DNA of 64,000 nt from Chloroflexota bacterium (GTDB taxonomy: Bacteria > Chloroflexota > Dehalococcoidia > Lucifugimonadales > UBA3495), in assembly GCA_028873965.1 (NCBI GenBank), contig JAPPMU010000015.1, positions 100,947-164,946 on the forward strand. The letters are read 5' to 3'. The number at the start of each line of letters is the position of its first letter. Position 1 is the first letter of the stretch. The notes under the pieces were generated by a model, which made no database searches, was not told the origin of the DNA, and saw nothing but the letters and a program-made list of their open reading frames with translations. Shown here in pieces: positions 17,083-25,562 of this stretch. Position numbers and translations under genes: made by a program.

Positions 17083-18435
17083 CTACTTCCCGATCCGAAA
17101 CCACTCCCGAACCCGCTCGGCATAATCCGTCTCATACCGCTGCATCCGCCCCTGGCGCACCTGCTCGTCCAGCGACGGGCGGCGCACCCCACGGGGCGAA
17201 AGCGGCGCGTATCCGATGATCTGGGCTTCTTCCAGCGCGGCCATTTCGCCATCTGTCCTGCCCAACAGACCGGCCAGTATGTCCCGGTTGTGCTGCCCCA
17301 TTATCGGCGCCGGCTGTGGCGGAACCGCCGGCGTGTCGGACAACTTCCACGGCCGACCGGCGTAGGGCAGTGGAGGCATACTTGTCGCCTCGTGGTGCTC
17401 AACCACTTCGTAGAACCGGCGATCCTTCAGGTGTTCGTTGAACATCAGGTCTTCGCTGTCCACCACCGCGCCGGCCGCTACGCCCTCGGCTTGCAGCCGC
17501 GCCATAAGCTCGTGGTTGTCGTGGCTCCGCGTCTCGAAGCCCAGCATCTTGTCCAGTTCCGCGCGATACTGGATCCTGCCCAGCGCGTCCGCGTAACGGT
17601 GGTCCGCCGCCCAATCCGCGCGGCCCATGACCCGGCACAATCCCAGCCAGGCCTCGTCGCTGTCCACGGCGATGGCGATCCAACGGTCATCCCCGGCGCA
17701 CGGGTAGCATCCGTGGGGAGACATCGCCGGGTCTTCGTTACCAATCCGTTCCGGCACCCGTCCGTTCACTGTCCAGTCCAGCAGCGCCTCCGGGATCGTG
17801 GCCGAGCAAGTCTGCGTCTGGGACACGTCAATGAACTGCCCCTGACCGGTGTTCAGACGGTGCATCAGCGCCAGCATGACGGCGGCCACGGTATGCTCGC
17901 CGGCCGTATAGTCCGTGAACGGGATTTCAGACATCACCGGCCCGCCGCCGCGATACCCCGTTATGTAGGCCAGTCCGGCCGCTCCTTCCGTCGCCGGCCC
18001 GGTGGCGCCAAAGTTCGCCCACGGCCCGTCGAACCCATACCCCGTGGACGACACCATGATTATGTCCGGCCGGATCTTGCGCAGGTCCTCGTACTCCAGA
18101 CCAAAATTCTTTATGACCCGCGGCGTGAAGTTCTCGGCGAACACGTCCGTGACCGCGATCAGATCGCGCAGCACTGCCCGACCCTCGTCCCGGCTCAGGT
18201 CCAAGGTCAGCCCCAACTTGTTCCGGTTCTGCTCGTAGAAGTTGGCTCCCCGATTCCAGAACTCACCGTCCACGTCGTTGTGGTACAGCGAATCGGTGCG
18301 GTAACTTTCCAGCCGCTGCACCGACTCCAGCCGGATCACCTGCGCCCCCATGTCGGCCATCCATTTCATCGCCGACGGTATGGCGATGAGTTGGCCCATC
18401 TCCACAATGCGGACCCCTTCCAGCGGACCGGCCAT
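17083..18435 (-). CDS. CaiB/BaiF family CoA-transferase
   Basis: 450 aa, class III CoA-transferase (formyl-CoA transferase/carnitine CoA-transferase fold), moving CoA between carboxylic acids through an Asp-linked acyl-enzyme. The N-terminus GPLEGVRIVEMGQLIAIPSA and the internal DLSRDEGRAVLRDLIAVTDVFAENF segment are characteristic, as is the central GFDGPWANFGATGPATEG. It starts one nucleotide after the stop of the upstream CaiB gene (TGATATG), so the two are coupled and may form a heteromeric or sequential pair. Substrates unknown. Confidence 0.9.
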   Translation of the reverse strand: MAGPLEGVRIVEMGQLIAIPSAMKWMADMGAQVIRLESVQRLESYRTDSLYHNDVDGEFWNRGANFYEQNRNKLGLTLDLSRDEGRAVLRDLIAVTDVFAENFTPRVIKNFGLEYEDLRKIRPDIIMVSSTGYGFDGPWANFGATGPATEGAAGLAYITGYRGGGPVMSEIPFTDYTAGEHTVAAVMLALMHRLNTGQGQFIDVSQTQTCSATIPEALLDWTVNGRVPERIGNEDPAMSPHGCYPCAGDDRWIAIAVDSDEAWLGLCRVMGRADWAADHRYADALGRIQYRAELDKMLGFETRSHDNHELMARLQAEGVAAGAVVDSEDLMFNEHLKDRRFYEVVEHHEATSMPPLPYAGRPWKLSDTPAVPPQPAPIMGQHNRDILAGLLGRTDGEMAALEEAQIIGYAPLSPRGVRRPSLDEQVRQGRMQRYETDYAERVREWFRIGK

Positions 18436-18436
18436 A

Positions 18437-19633
18437 TCAGATCACCTCCGAAGCCCGCAGCCAGGCCAGTTCCTGCGTGCTGTACCCCATGTTTCCCAGC
18501 ACTTCGCCGTTGTGCTCGCCCAACCGGGGCGCAGCCTCCCGCACTTCCCAAGGCGACCCCGACATCAGGAACGGCGCCCCGGGGAAAGTGATCTCGCCAA
18601 GCTCGGGATGTTCCACCGGCACGTAGTAGCCCCGGGCCTGGATCTGCGGGTTGTCCAGGGTTTCTTCGGGCGAGTCGATCACGCCGTAGATGAACCGCTT
18701 CTGGTGCGCCGCGTAAAAGATTGCCTGCTTGCGCTTGGTCGCGAAGATCTGGTCCAGGATGTCTCCCAGCGCCTCCGCGTTTTCCAACCGCGCCGATGCG
18801 TTGTCGAACCGTTCGTCGTCCAGCTCCGGCGCTTCCAGGAAGTCCACCAGCACCTTCCAGTCCAGAGTCGCGCCCATGCCGGGGTTGGGCAACACATACC
18901 CGTCCGAAACCGCGCGCAGCCGCGTCAGGTCGCCCGTGTGGTTGGGCTGCCGCCGTCGCACCGCCCCGGTGTAGGTGTAATTGTTGGTCACATCACGCAA
19001 GGCGGACGCGATGCTTTCCTGGATCGACACGTCCACCTGCTGCCCCTGGCCGGTAAGCCGCTGGTGGTAAAGCGCCATCAGCGTCGCCGACGCCAGGTTG
19101 GTTCCGGCCTTGAACTGTGCCTGGTGCAGCGCGTGCTTCAGCGGCTCCCGGTCATACGCGCCGAAGATGTACATCAGGCCGCCCAGTGCGTATTCCACGA
19201 TCTCGGTCGCCCGATAGTCTCGCCAGGGTCCCGTCTGCCCGAAGTTCGACACCGACGCCATCACCAGCTTCGGGTTGTGCCGGCGCAGCGTGTCCGCGTC
19301 CAGCCCCAGGGACGGCATCACGCGAGGGGCAAAATTCTCCACCAGTGCGTCCGCATCGGCCAGCAGGTCCATCAAGATCGACCGTCCGGTCTCGGACTTG
19401 AGATTCAGCGTGATGCTGCGCTTGTTGGTGTTCAGGTAGAGAAACGGCAGGCTTTTCTCGGCGCCCGGTTCGTCGCGATAAAAGGGCGGCAGTCGCCGTC
19501 CCGGGTCCCCGCCGGGCGGTTCGATCTTCAATACGTCGGCCCCAAAATCGGCCAACAGCTTGGTGGCGTAGGGGCCGGCGATGTGGTGCGTCAGGTCAAT
19601 CACCTTGACGCCGGCCAGGGCTCCTTGGCTCAA
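18437..19633 (-). CDS. CaiB/BaiF family CoA-transferase
   Basis: About 398 aa, the usual length. GVKVIDLTHHIAGPYATKLLADFGADVLKIE at the N-terminus (first part shown in most members), SITLNLKSETGR and QTGPWRDYRATEIVEYALGG identify the family. There is no ATG: candidate starts are TTG at 19633, with a GGGGGG tract 7 nt upstream, and TTG at 19648 without one; I chose the former. It shares only the family pattern with the following gene, so the pair is not a recent duplication. Confidence 0.88.
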   Translation of the reverse strand: MSQGALAGVKVIDLTHHIAGPYATKLLADFGADVLKIEPPGGDPGRRLPPFYRDEPGAEKSLPFLYLNTNKRSITLNLKSETGRSILMDLLADADALVENFAPRVMPSLGLDADTLRRHNPKLVMASVSNFGQTGPWRDYRATEIVEYALGGLMYIFGAYDREPLKHALHQAQFKAGTNLASATLMALYHQRLTGQGQQVDVSIQESIASALRDVTNNYTYTGAVRRRQPNHTGDLTRLRAVSDGYVLPNPGMGATLDWKVLVDFLEAPELDDERFDNASARLENAEALGDILDQIFATKRKQAIFYAAHQKRFIYGVIDSPEETLDNPQIQARGYYVPVEHPELGEITFPGAPFLMSGSPWEVREAAPRLGEHNGEVLGNMGYSTQELAWLRASEVI

Positions 19634-19844
19634 AATCAGACCCCCCAACTGGTTCGGCAGTCATTCTAGCCCCATTGCCCCTGCCACACAATCGAAACCG
19701 GAACCGGAGGCTCCCCGCCGTCACAGGTTATCCCCGCGACCAACCCACTGGAACCCATTTTCCGGGGCCGGCACCAAACGCTGGGCAAGTCGCCAATGCG
19801 GCGGGTGATATACTCGCGGCACGGCCTGCCCCGGGTCGGCAGGG

Positions 19845-19853
19845 TGCTACAAT
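19845..19853 (+). promoter_or_regulatory. extended -10 promoter upstream of the Uma2 gene
   Basis: TGCTACAAT, about 37 nt before the ATG at 19890. A second, similar TGATATACT lies at 19805-19813. Confidence 0.5.
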
Positions 19854-19889
19854 TCCCCACGCCGGGCAACATTGTGCCGCCACACCATC

Positions 19890-20576
19890 ATGACCACCGC
19901 AGTCGAGCATACTTACGATCTCCGGACTTTCTGTTCCGCCGAGTTTCGCGCCATGGTTGCCGCCGGCATCCTGGGCCGGCAGGACCGCGAAGCAGTTCTC
20001 GATGGCAGCTATCGGTTCACCGCTGACCAGTACCAATCTATGGGTATGGCCGGCATCCTGTCCGAATACGAGCCCATCGAGCTGCTGAACGGAGAAATCG
20101 TCGAAATGGCCCCTGTCGGAATCACCCACAACGACACGACCGATTGCATCAGCGATCTCATGTTTGGCGCCCTTTTGGGCCGGGCGCGGATAAGGGTTCA
20201 AGGTTCCGTCCGCATCAACGAACTCAGCGAACCGCAACCCGATTTCGCCATCCTCCGCCAGCGGCCGGATTACCATTTGTCTCCGGCCACTCCTGCCGAC
20301 ATCCTGTTCATCGTCGAGGTCTCGTACAGTTCGTTGAGCTACGACCGAGGCGAAAAATTGGCCGCGTACGCGGCGGCCGGCATCCCCGAACTTTGGATCG
20401 TCAATCTCAGGGAATACGCGATATACGTCCATACGGACCCGGCCGGCGAAGAATACCTGACCATACGCCGTTTCCAGGCCGGCGATACCGTCAGCCCCCT
20501 CGCCTTTCCCGATGTCGTTCTGCCCGTGTCCGGCTTTTGGTCCGGCATGGTCGGCCCGGAAACGGAAGCCGAATAG
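19890..20576 (+). CDS. Uma2 family protein (PD-(D/E)xK nuclease fold)
   Basis: 228 aa. Uma2/DUF820 proteins have a restriction-endonuclease-like fold and are abundant in cyanobacteria and Chloroflexota; their role is unknown. Visible features are YEPIELLNGEIVEMAP (~60), PQPDFAIL, the acidic IVEVSYSSLSYDRGEK with the presumed E-x-K, and AGIPELWIVNL. ATG at 19890 is chosen over TTG at 19872. It lies 67 nt before the ThDP enzyme with no terminator between, which may be chance. Confidence 0.88.
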   Translation: MTTAVEHTYDLRTFCSAEFRAMVAAGILGRQDREAVLDGSYRFTADQYQSMGMAGILSEYEPIELLNGEIVEMAPVGITHNDTTDCISDLMFGALLGRARIRVQGSVRINELSEPQPDFAILRQRPDYHLSPATPADILFIVEVSYSSLSYDRGEKLAAYAAAGIPELWIVNLREYAIYVHTDPAGEEYLTIRRFQAGDTVSPLAFPDVVLPVSGFWSGMVGPETEAE

Positions 20577-20643
20577 CCCTGCCGACCGCCACAGCGCCGT
20601 CCCAACCCCATCGCCATCACACGACCAACTCAGAGGTAACGCC

Positions 20644-22290
20644 GTGCAAACTATCGATGCCATCGCCGAAATTCTCAAGCGGGAGGGCGTCCAGTACCTG
20701 TCCTGCTTCCCCACCACGCCTGTGATCGAGGCCTGTGCCGCCGCCGGGATCCGACCCATCATCTGCCGCCAGGAGCGTGTCGGCGTCGGCATCGCCGATG
20801 GCTACAGCCGCATTACCAACGGCCGGCCCCCCGGCGTTTTCGCCATGCAATACGGCCCCGGCGCCGAGAATGCTTACTCCGGCGTCGCCACGTCCTTCTC
20901 CGACTCGGTACCCATCCTGCTGCTCCCGCTGGGCCATCCGCGCGAGCGCCAGGGCGTATTCCCCATGTTCGACTCCATCGAGAGCTTCGCCAGCGTGACC
21001 AAGCACCTGGAGCGCCTCAACCTTTCCGGCAGCACCAGCCAGGTCATGCGCCGCGCCGTCAACGCGCTGTACACCGGACGGCCCGGCCCGTCCATGGTGG
21101 AGATTCCGGCTGACGTGGCACTGGAGGAAGTATCTGAGGAAGCCTTCTACTGGGGCGGCAACGTCCGCAGATCCGCTTCCCAGGCTGATCCCGACGATAT
21201 TGAGGCCGCCGCCCGCGCCCTGTGCTCCGCCACCTACCCGGTGATCCACGCCGGCCAGGGCGTGATGTACGCCGAGGCCACCGACGAACTGGTCGAGTTG
21301 GCGGAACTGCTGTCCATCCCGGTTATGAGCACCTTGCTGGGCAAGAGCGGGTTCCCCGAGCAGCATCCCCTGGCCTTGGGCAGCGGCTCCGGCGTCATGT
21401 CCGGCACGGTGTACCACTTTATGCGCCGCTCCGACGTCATCTTCGGCGTCGGTTCCAGCTTCACCAAGCACGGCATGTCCATGAACCTGCCGACCGGCCG
21501 CACGCTCATCCAGAACACCAACGACCCTCGCGACCTGAACAAGGACTACGACGTCCAGTTCCCGCTCATCGGCGATGCCAAGCTCGCGCTGCGTCAGATG
21601 ATCGAGGCCTGCCGCGAGATCGTCGGCGACAGCCGCCGCAACAACGCCGAGGTCACCGGCGAGATCGCATCCGTGCGCGAGGCCTGGCTCGCCGAGTGGG
21701 AGCACAAGACCACCGACTCCGGTCCGCTGGTCAACCCCTATCGCGTCATCACCGACTTCCAGAAGGCCGTCCCCGCCAGCGAGGCCATCATTACCCACGA
21801 CTCCGGCAGCCCCCGCGACCAGATCACTCCTTTCTACCGCTCCGGTGGGCCGCGCACCTACCTGGGCTGGGGGAAGTCCCACGGGCTCGGCACCGGCCTG
21901 GGTCTGGTGATCGGCGCCAAGCTGGCCGACCCGGAGAAGATGTGCGTCAACTTCATGGGCGACGCCGCATTCGGCATGGTGGGCCTCGACTTCGAGACCG
22001 CCGTGCGCAGCAACGTGCCCATCACCACCGTGGTACTTAACAACTCCACCATGGCCGTGGAAACCAACGCCATGCAACGGTCTCACGAGCTCTACAACAC
22101 TCGCGACCTGGGTGGAAACTACGCCGACTTGGGTCGAGCCATGGGCGGCTACGCCGAGCGCGTCACCGACCCTAACGAGATCATCCCCGCGTTCCAGCGC
22201 GCGCGCCAGCAGAACGAGAACGGCAACGCGGTTCTCCTCGAATTCATCACCAACGCGGAGATCAACTACTCGCACCGCCGCGCTTTCTGA
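20644..22290 (+). CDS. thiamine diphosphate-dependent enzyme (acetolactate synthase-like)
   Basis: 548 aa with the three-domain layout of the ALS/oxalyl-CoA decarboxylase group: pyrimidine-binding N-terminal domain with the catalytic Glu in IICRQERVGVGIADGYSR, central FAD/ADP-like domain, and a C-terminal diphosphate-binding domain MGDAAFGMVGLDFETAV ... LNNSTM. The usual GDG start of the Mg motif reads GDA. The start is GTG at 20644, after AGAGGTAAC. The substrate cannot be deduced; the nearby CaiB genes fit an oxalate/2-hydroxyacyl-CoA type role, but this is weak. Confidence 0.85.
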   Translation: MQTIDAIAEILKREGVQYLSCFPTTPVIEACAAAGIRPIICRQERVGVGIADGYSRITNGRPPGVFAMQYGPGAENAYSGVATSFSDSVPILLLPLGHPRERQGVFPMFDSIESFASVTKHLERLNLSGSTSQVMRRAVNALYTGRPGPSMVEIPADVALEEVSEEAFYWGGNVRRSASQADPDDIEAAARALCSATYPVIHAGQGVMYAEATDELVELAELLSIPVMSTLLGKSGFPEQHPLALGSGSGVMSGTVYHFMRRSDVIFGVGSSFTKHGMSMNLPTGRTLIQNTNDPRDLNKDYDVQFPLIGDAKLALRQMIEACREIVGDSRRNNAEVTGEIASVREAWLAEWEHKTTDSGPLVNPYRVITDFQKAVPASEAIITHDSGSPRDQITPFYRSGGPRTYLGWGKSHGLGTGLGLVIGAKLADPEKMCVNFMGDAAFGMVGLDFETAVRSNVPITTVVLNNSTMAVETNAMQRSHELYNTRDLGGNYADLGRAMGGYAERVTDPNEIIPAFQRARQQNENGNAVLLEFITNAEINYSHRRAF

Positions 22291-22357
22291 TCCACCGTAA
22301 AGATAGCCGGGGGCGGCCTTCGCGGGTCGCGCCTGGCCTTATTCAGACTCCAAGCCG

Positions 22358-23008
22358 ATGCAGCGCGCCCACCGGAACCTGCCCTCATCAACGGCGGAAC
22401 ACGTTCGGAGCGCCGAAGCGCATCTGGCCGATGGCGACCCACGCGCTGCCCTGGCCGATCTTGACCTGGCTTTCCTGGCAACGCCTGCCGATCCGTATCT
22501 GCGCTTGCTCCGTGGCCGGTGTCTGATCATGCAGGGACGTACTGAAGCGGCCCTGGCTGAGTTGAACGCCGCCGTCGCGCTCGATTCCACAATGGCCGAC
22601 GCCTGGCTCCAACGAGCGCTGATCCGTCTGGACCGCTCGGACTGGTCGACCGCGGAGTCCGATTCCTCGCGTGCCCTGGAACTCGATGACACCCTGGCCC
22701 GCGCGTGGCGCAACCGGGGCATCGCCCGCTACCGGCTGGGTTCCCTGGTCGAAGCTGCAAAAGACTTGTACCGGGCGCTGGACCTCGAACCCGATGACCC
22801 GTCAGCCCACTATTGGCGCGGCCTGGCCTTGCGGGACGCTGGTTACAACCAAGCCGCCATCGCCGGGTTCGACGACGCCATCCGGCTCAACGACCGCTAC
22901 ACCGAAGCCTACGTCGCCCGCGGCAAGGCTCACTCCAATCTAGGCGACATGGTCGCCGCGCGCTCCGACTGGACCATCGCCGCGCAGTTGCTGCACCACT
23001 CCCACTGA
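22358..23008 (+). CDS. tetratricopeptide repeat protein
   Basis: 216 aa made almost entirely of TPR units (34-residue helix pairs) from about residue 15, for example EAHLADGDPRAALADLDLAF, GRTEAALAELNAAVALD, DDTLARAWRNRGIARYRLGS and PDDPSAHYWRGLALRDAGYN: about five to six repeats. No signal peptide or enzymatic domain, so it is a soluble protein-binding scaffold. The ribosome-binding site is weak. It follows the ThDP gene by 67 nt on the same strand. Confidence 0.85.
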   Translation: MQRAHRNLPSSTAEHVRSAEAHLADGDPRAALADLDLAFLATPADPYLRLLRGRCLIMQGRTEAALAELNAAVALDSTMADAWLQRALIRLDRSDWSTAESDSSRALELDDTLARAWRNRGIARYRLGSLVEAAKDLYRALDLEPDDPSAHYWRGLALRDAGYNQAAIAGFDDAIRLNDRYTEAYVARGKAHSNLGDMVAARSDWTIAAQLLHHSH

Positions 23009-23027
23009 ACCCGCCGGAGGTACCATC

Positions 23028-23393
23028 ATGGCCGACCTGCATTCCAAGTACCTGTTCATCGCCAGCATGGACATCGACGCCGACCGCGAAGCCCTGTTCA
23101 ACGAGGTGTACAACACCGAGCACTGCCCCCTGCTCAACCAGACGCCGGGCGTGGTCGGGGTAACCCGTTACGAAACCCACCGCCTGCTCATGGCCATGGG
23201 CGGGCAGGTCCAGGAGATCGAGATCCCGGGCACACCCAAGCACCACGCGGTGTACCAGATCGAGAGCCCAGATGTGCTCACCAGCCCGGAGTGGGCCGAA
23301 GCCGTCGACGCCGGCCGCTGGCCCGAGCACGTGCGCCCCTACACCAAGAACCGCCGCCACGTCCTGATGAAGCTGACCTACCCGGAATCGTAG
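23028..23393 (+). CDS. small dimeric alpha/beta-barrel-like protein
   Basis: 121 aa. The pattern KYLFIASMDIDADREALFNE, YNTEHCPLLNQTPGVVGVTRY and YQIESPDVLTSPEW matches EthD/ferredoxin-like dimeric alpha-beta barrel proteins of degradation clusters (substrate handling or cleavage of small aromatics). The conserved His in TEHCP corresponds to the usual histidine of the family. GGAGG precedes the ATG. Exact role unknown. Confidence 0.7.
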   Translation: MADLHSKYLFIASMDIDADREALFNEVYNTEHCPLLNQTPGVVGVTRYETHRLLMAMGGQVQEIEIPGTPKHHAVYQIESPDVLTSPEWAEAVDAGRWPEHVRPYTKNRRHVLMKLTYPES

Positions 23394-23419
23394 CCAAGCC
23401 GCCGACCCCAACTACCAAC

Positions 23420-23447
23420 CGTCGTTCCTGCGAAAGCAGGAACCTGG
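23420..23447. repeat. diverged REP-like palindrome
   Basis: CGTCGTTCCTGCG-AAAG-CAGGAACCTGG: the same architecture as the other copies with compensatory changes on both arms, which keep the hairpin. Confidence 0.75.
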
Positions 23448-23490
23448 TCGTCGCCCTCAGCACGGCATAGGGGCAGCGCGCTCAAACAAG

Positions 23491-23514
23491 AGGGGAGGGA
23501 TCATGTCCCTCCCC
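23491..23514 (-). terminator. terminator of the ABC transporter operon
   Basis: Perfect 9-bp stem GGGGAGGGA / TCCCTCCCC with a 5-nt loop. On the minus strand it is followed by TCTTGTTTG, and it lies 33 nt after the permease stop. Confidence 0.7.
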
Positions 23515-23547
23515 GATGTCTTTGATCGGGTGGTACACCGAGCGCCG

Positions 23548-24462
23548 TCAGTTCGCGCCGCGCATCCTCGGGTCCAGCACGTCACGCAGCGCGTCGCCCA
23601 ACAGGTTCACGGCGAACACCGTGATGGCGATGGCCAGGCCGGGGAACACTCCCAGCCACGGCGCCACGTCCAGCGAGTTCTGCGCTACGCCATTCAGCAT
23701 ACCGCCCCACGACGGGACGTCCGGCGGAATGCCCACGCCCAGGAAGCTCAACGAGGCTTCAACCACGATGGCCCACCCCAGGGAGATGCTGGCCAGCACG
23801 ATGAACGTGGCCGCGCAGTTGGGCGCCATGTGCCGCAGTATGATGCGCCAGTCGCCGGCTCCCACCGCCCGCGCCGCCAGCACGTAGTCCACTTCCTTGA
23901 TGCTCAACGCCTGGGATCGAATGGTCCGCGCGGCACCGGGTATGAACACCGCGCTGAGCGCGATGACCACGTTGGTCACCGACGCGCCGAGAATTGCCAT
24001 GATCGCCAATGCCAGGATCAGCGCCGGGAATGACATCATCGCGTCCATGATCCGCTGGACCACCAGGTCGGTGATTCCCCCGAAGTATCCGCTGACGATG
24101 CCGATAAACGCGCCAATGGTCACGCCAAAAAACACGCTGAGCAGGCCCACCACCAGCGAAATCCGGGTGCCGTAGATCAACCTGCTGTAAACGTCCCGCC
24201 CGATCTGGTCTCCACCCAGCCACGTGTCCGCGTTGGGCGGGTTGAAACGGTAGGCGGCGTTGGTCTCCCTGGGATCGTCCGTGGCTACGACCGGGGCCAA
24301 GATCGCCAGGATAACGAGAATTATCACTACCACCGCGCCAAACGCTCCCAGCGGCTTGCGCTGCGCGAAGTTGAGAACGTTCTCCCAAGGAGTGCGCTTG
24401 GGCCGCATTCCGGCGCCGGCCGGTTCGGTCGGGGCGAGAATTCCGGTTGTTTGCTGGGCCAT
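23548..24462 (-). CDS. ABC transporter permease, DppC/OppC type
   Basis: 304 aa. Cytoplasmic N-terminal segment, one membrane helix at ~45-65 (FGAVVVIILVILAILAPVV), then the five-helix BPD_transp_1 core, with the EAA-like loop around ALSIKEVDYVLAARAVGAGDW that contacts the ATPase. The segment PNADTWLGGDQIGRDVYSRL is typical of DppC. Third gene of a substrate-binding protein-DppB-DppC minus-strand operon. No ATPase genes follow, so ATPases must be encoded elsewhere. Confidence 0.93.
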   Translation of the reverse strand: MAQQTTGILAPTEPAGAGMRPKRTPWENVLNFAQRKPLGAFGAVVVIILVILAILAPVVATDDPRETNAAYRFNPPNADTWLGGDQIGRDVYSRLIYGTRISLVVGLLSVFFGVTIGAFIGIVSGYFGGITDLVVQRIMDAMMSFPALILALAIMAILGASVTNVVIALSAVFIPGAARTIRSQALSIKEVDYVLAARAVGAGDWRIILRHMAPNCAATFIVLASISLGWAIVVEASLSFLGVGIPPDVPSWGGMLNGVAQNSLDVAPWLGVFPGLAIAITVFAVNLLGDALRDVLDPRMRGAN

Positions 24463-24513
24463 TTCCCTCTCCCTTCCGGGGGTTCCCGATCTCGTTGGCG
24501 GAACGGCGTCCGG

Positions 24514-25473
24514 CTACTCGTAGCGGATGCGCGGATCCAGCCAGGCGTACAGCAGGTCCACCACGAGGTTCAGCGCCAGCACCATGAACGCGATCACCAT
24601 CACGATGCTCTGGATCATCGTGTAATCCCGGTGCAGGATGCTGTCCACCAGCAGACGACCCATCCCTGGCACCAGGAAGATCGTCTCAATGACCACGGTG
24701 CCGGCGATCAGGCGGCCAACCTGCCAGCCCGATATGGTCAGGATCGGGAGGAACGCGTTCTTCAGCGCGTGCCGGATGATCACCGCCCCCTCACGTAAGC
24801 CCTTGGACCGCGCCGTGCGAATGTAGTCCTCGCGGAACACCTCCAGCATCGACGACCGGGTCACGCGGGCGACCAGCGCCATGTTGTAGAACCCCAACGC
24901 CACTGCCGGGAAGAACATCTGCTGCAGGTTCGTCCAGGGATCGCTCCAAAGGTTGGCGTACCCCAGCGGGGGCAGCCAGTCGAACCAGGTCACCAGGAAA
25001 TACACCACCAGGATGCCAATCCAGAAGGTCGGCATTGCCACGCCGGCGATGGCGATGATCCGCGACGCGTAGTCCGCGATCGTGTCCTGCCGCACCGCGG
25101 AAAGCACGCCCAACGGGATTGCCACCACGAACGCTAACAGTAGCGCGAGGGCTGACAGCTCAAGCGTTATTGGGAGCTTGGCAGCCAAATCGTCGGATAT
25201 CGGCGTGTCGAAATACATCGACATGCCAAAATCTCCGCGGAGCATCCCCCAGATCCAGCTCAGGTACTGGATGGCCAACGGCCGGTCGGTGCCCAGCTTG
25301 GCCCGCAGCTCGTCCAGCTGCTGCTGCGAATACTGCCCGTCGCCCTCGAACCCCATCAGCAGCAGTTCGGCCGGATCCCCGGGCACCAGCCGCATCAGGG
25401 CGAACACCATGAGGGTAACCAGGAGGAGCGTCGGTATGAACAGCATGAATCGCTTTATGACGTAGGTGTTCAT
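24514..25473 (-). CDS. ABC transporter permease, DppB/OppB type
   Basis: 319 aa. Begins with the diagnostic KRFMLFIPTLLLVTLMVFALMRL helix and a PGDPAELLL periplasmic segment, then five more helices; the EAA loop is TARSKGLREGAVIIRHALKNA. Partner of the DppC-like gene 51 nt downstream. It is preceded by the lipoprotein gene with an 89-nt gap. Confidence 0.94.
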   Translation of the reverse strand: MNTYVIKRFMLFIPTLLLVTLMVFALMRLVPGDPAELLLMGFEGDGQYSQQQLDELRAKLGTDRPLAIQYLSWIWGMLRGDFGMSMYFDTPISDDLAAKLPITLELSALALLLAFVVAIPLGVLSAVRQDTIADYASRIIAIAGVAMPTFWIGILVVYFLVTWFDWLPPLGYANLWSDPWTNLQQMFFPAVALGFYNMALVARVTRSSMLEVFREDYIRTARSKGLREGAVIIRHALKNAFLPILTISGWQVGRLIAGTVVIETIFLVPGMGRLLVDSILHRDYTMIQSIVMVIAFMVLALNLVVDLLYAWLDPRIRYE

Positions 25474-25562
25474 TGCGGCTCCTCAGTTGTCGCCGGTGCT
25501 GCGATGCGGCTGGTGCGTGGTTTCAGGTCAGCGCTTGGTCGGAACGTTACGACCGTCAGGTT

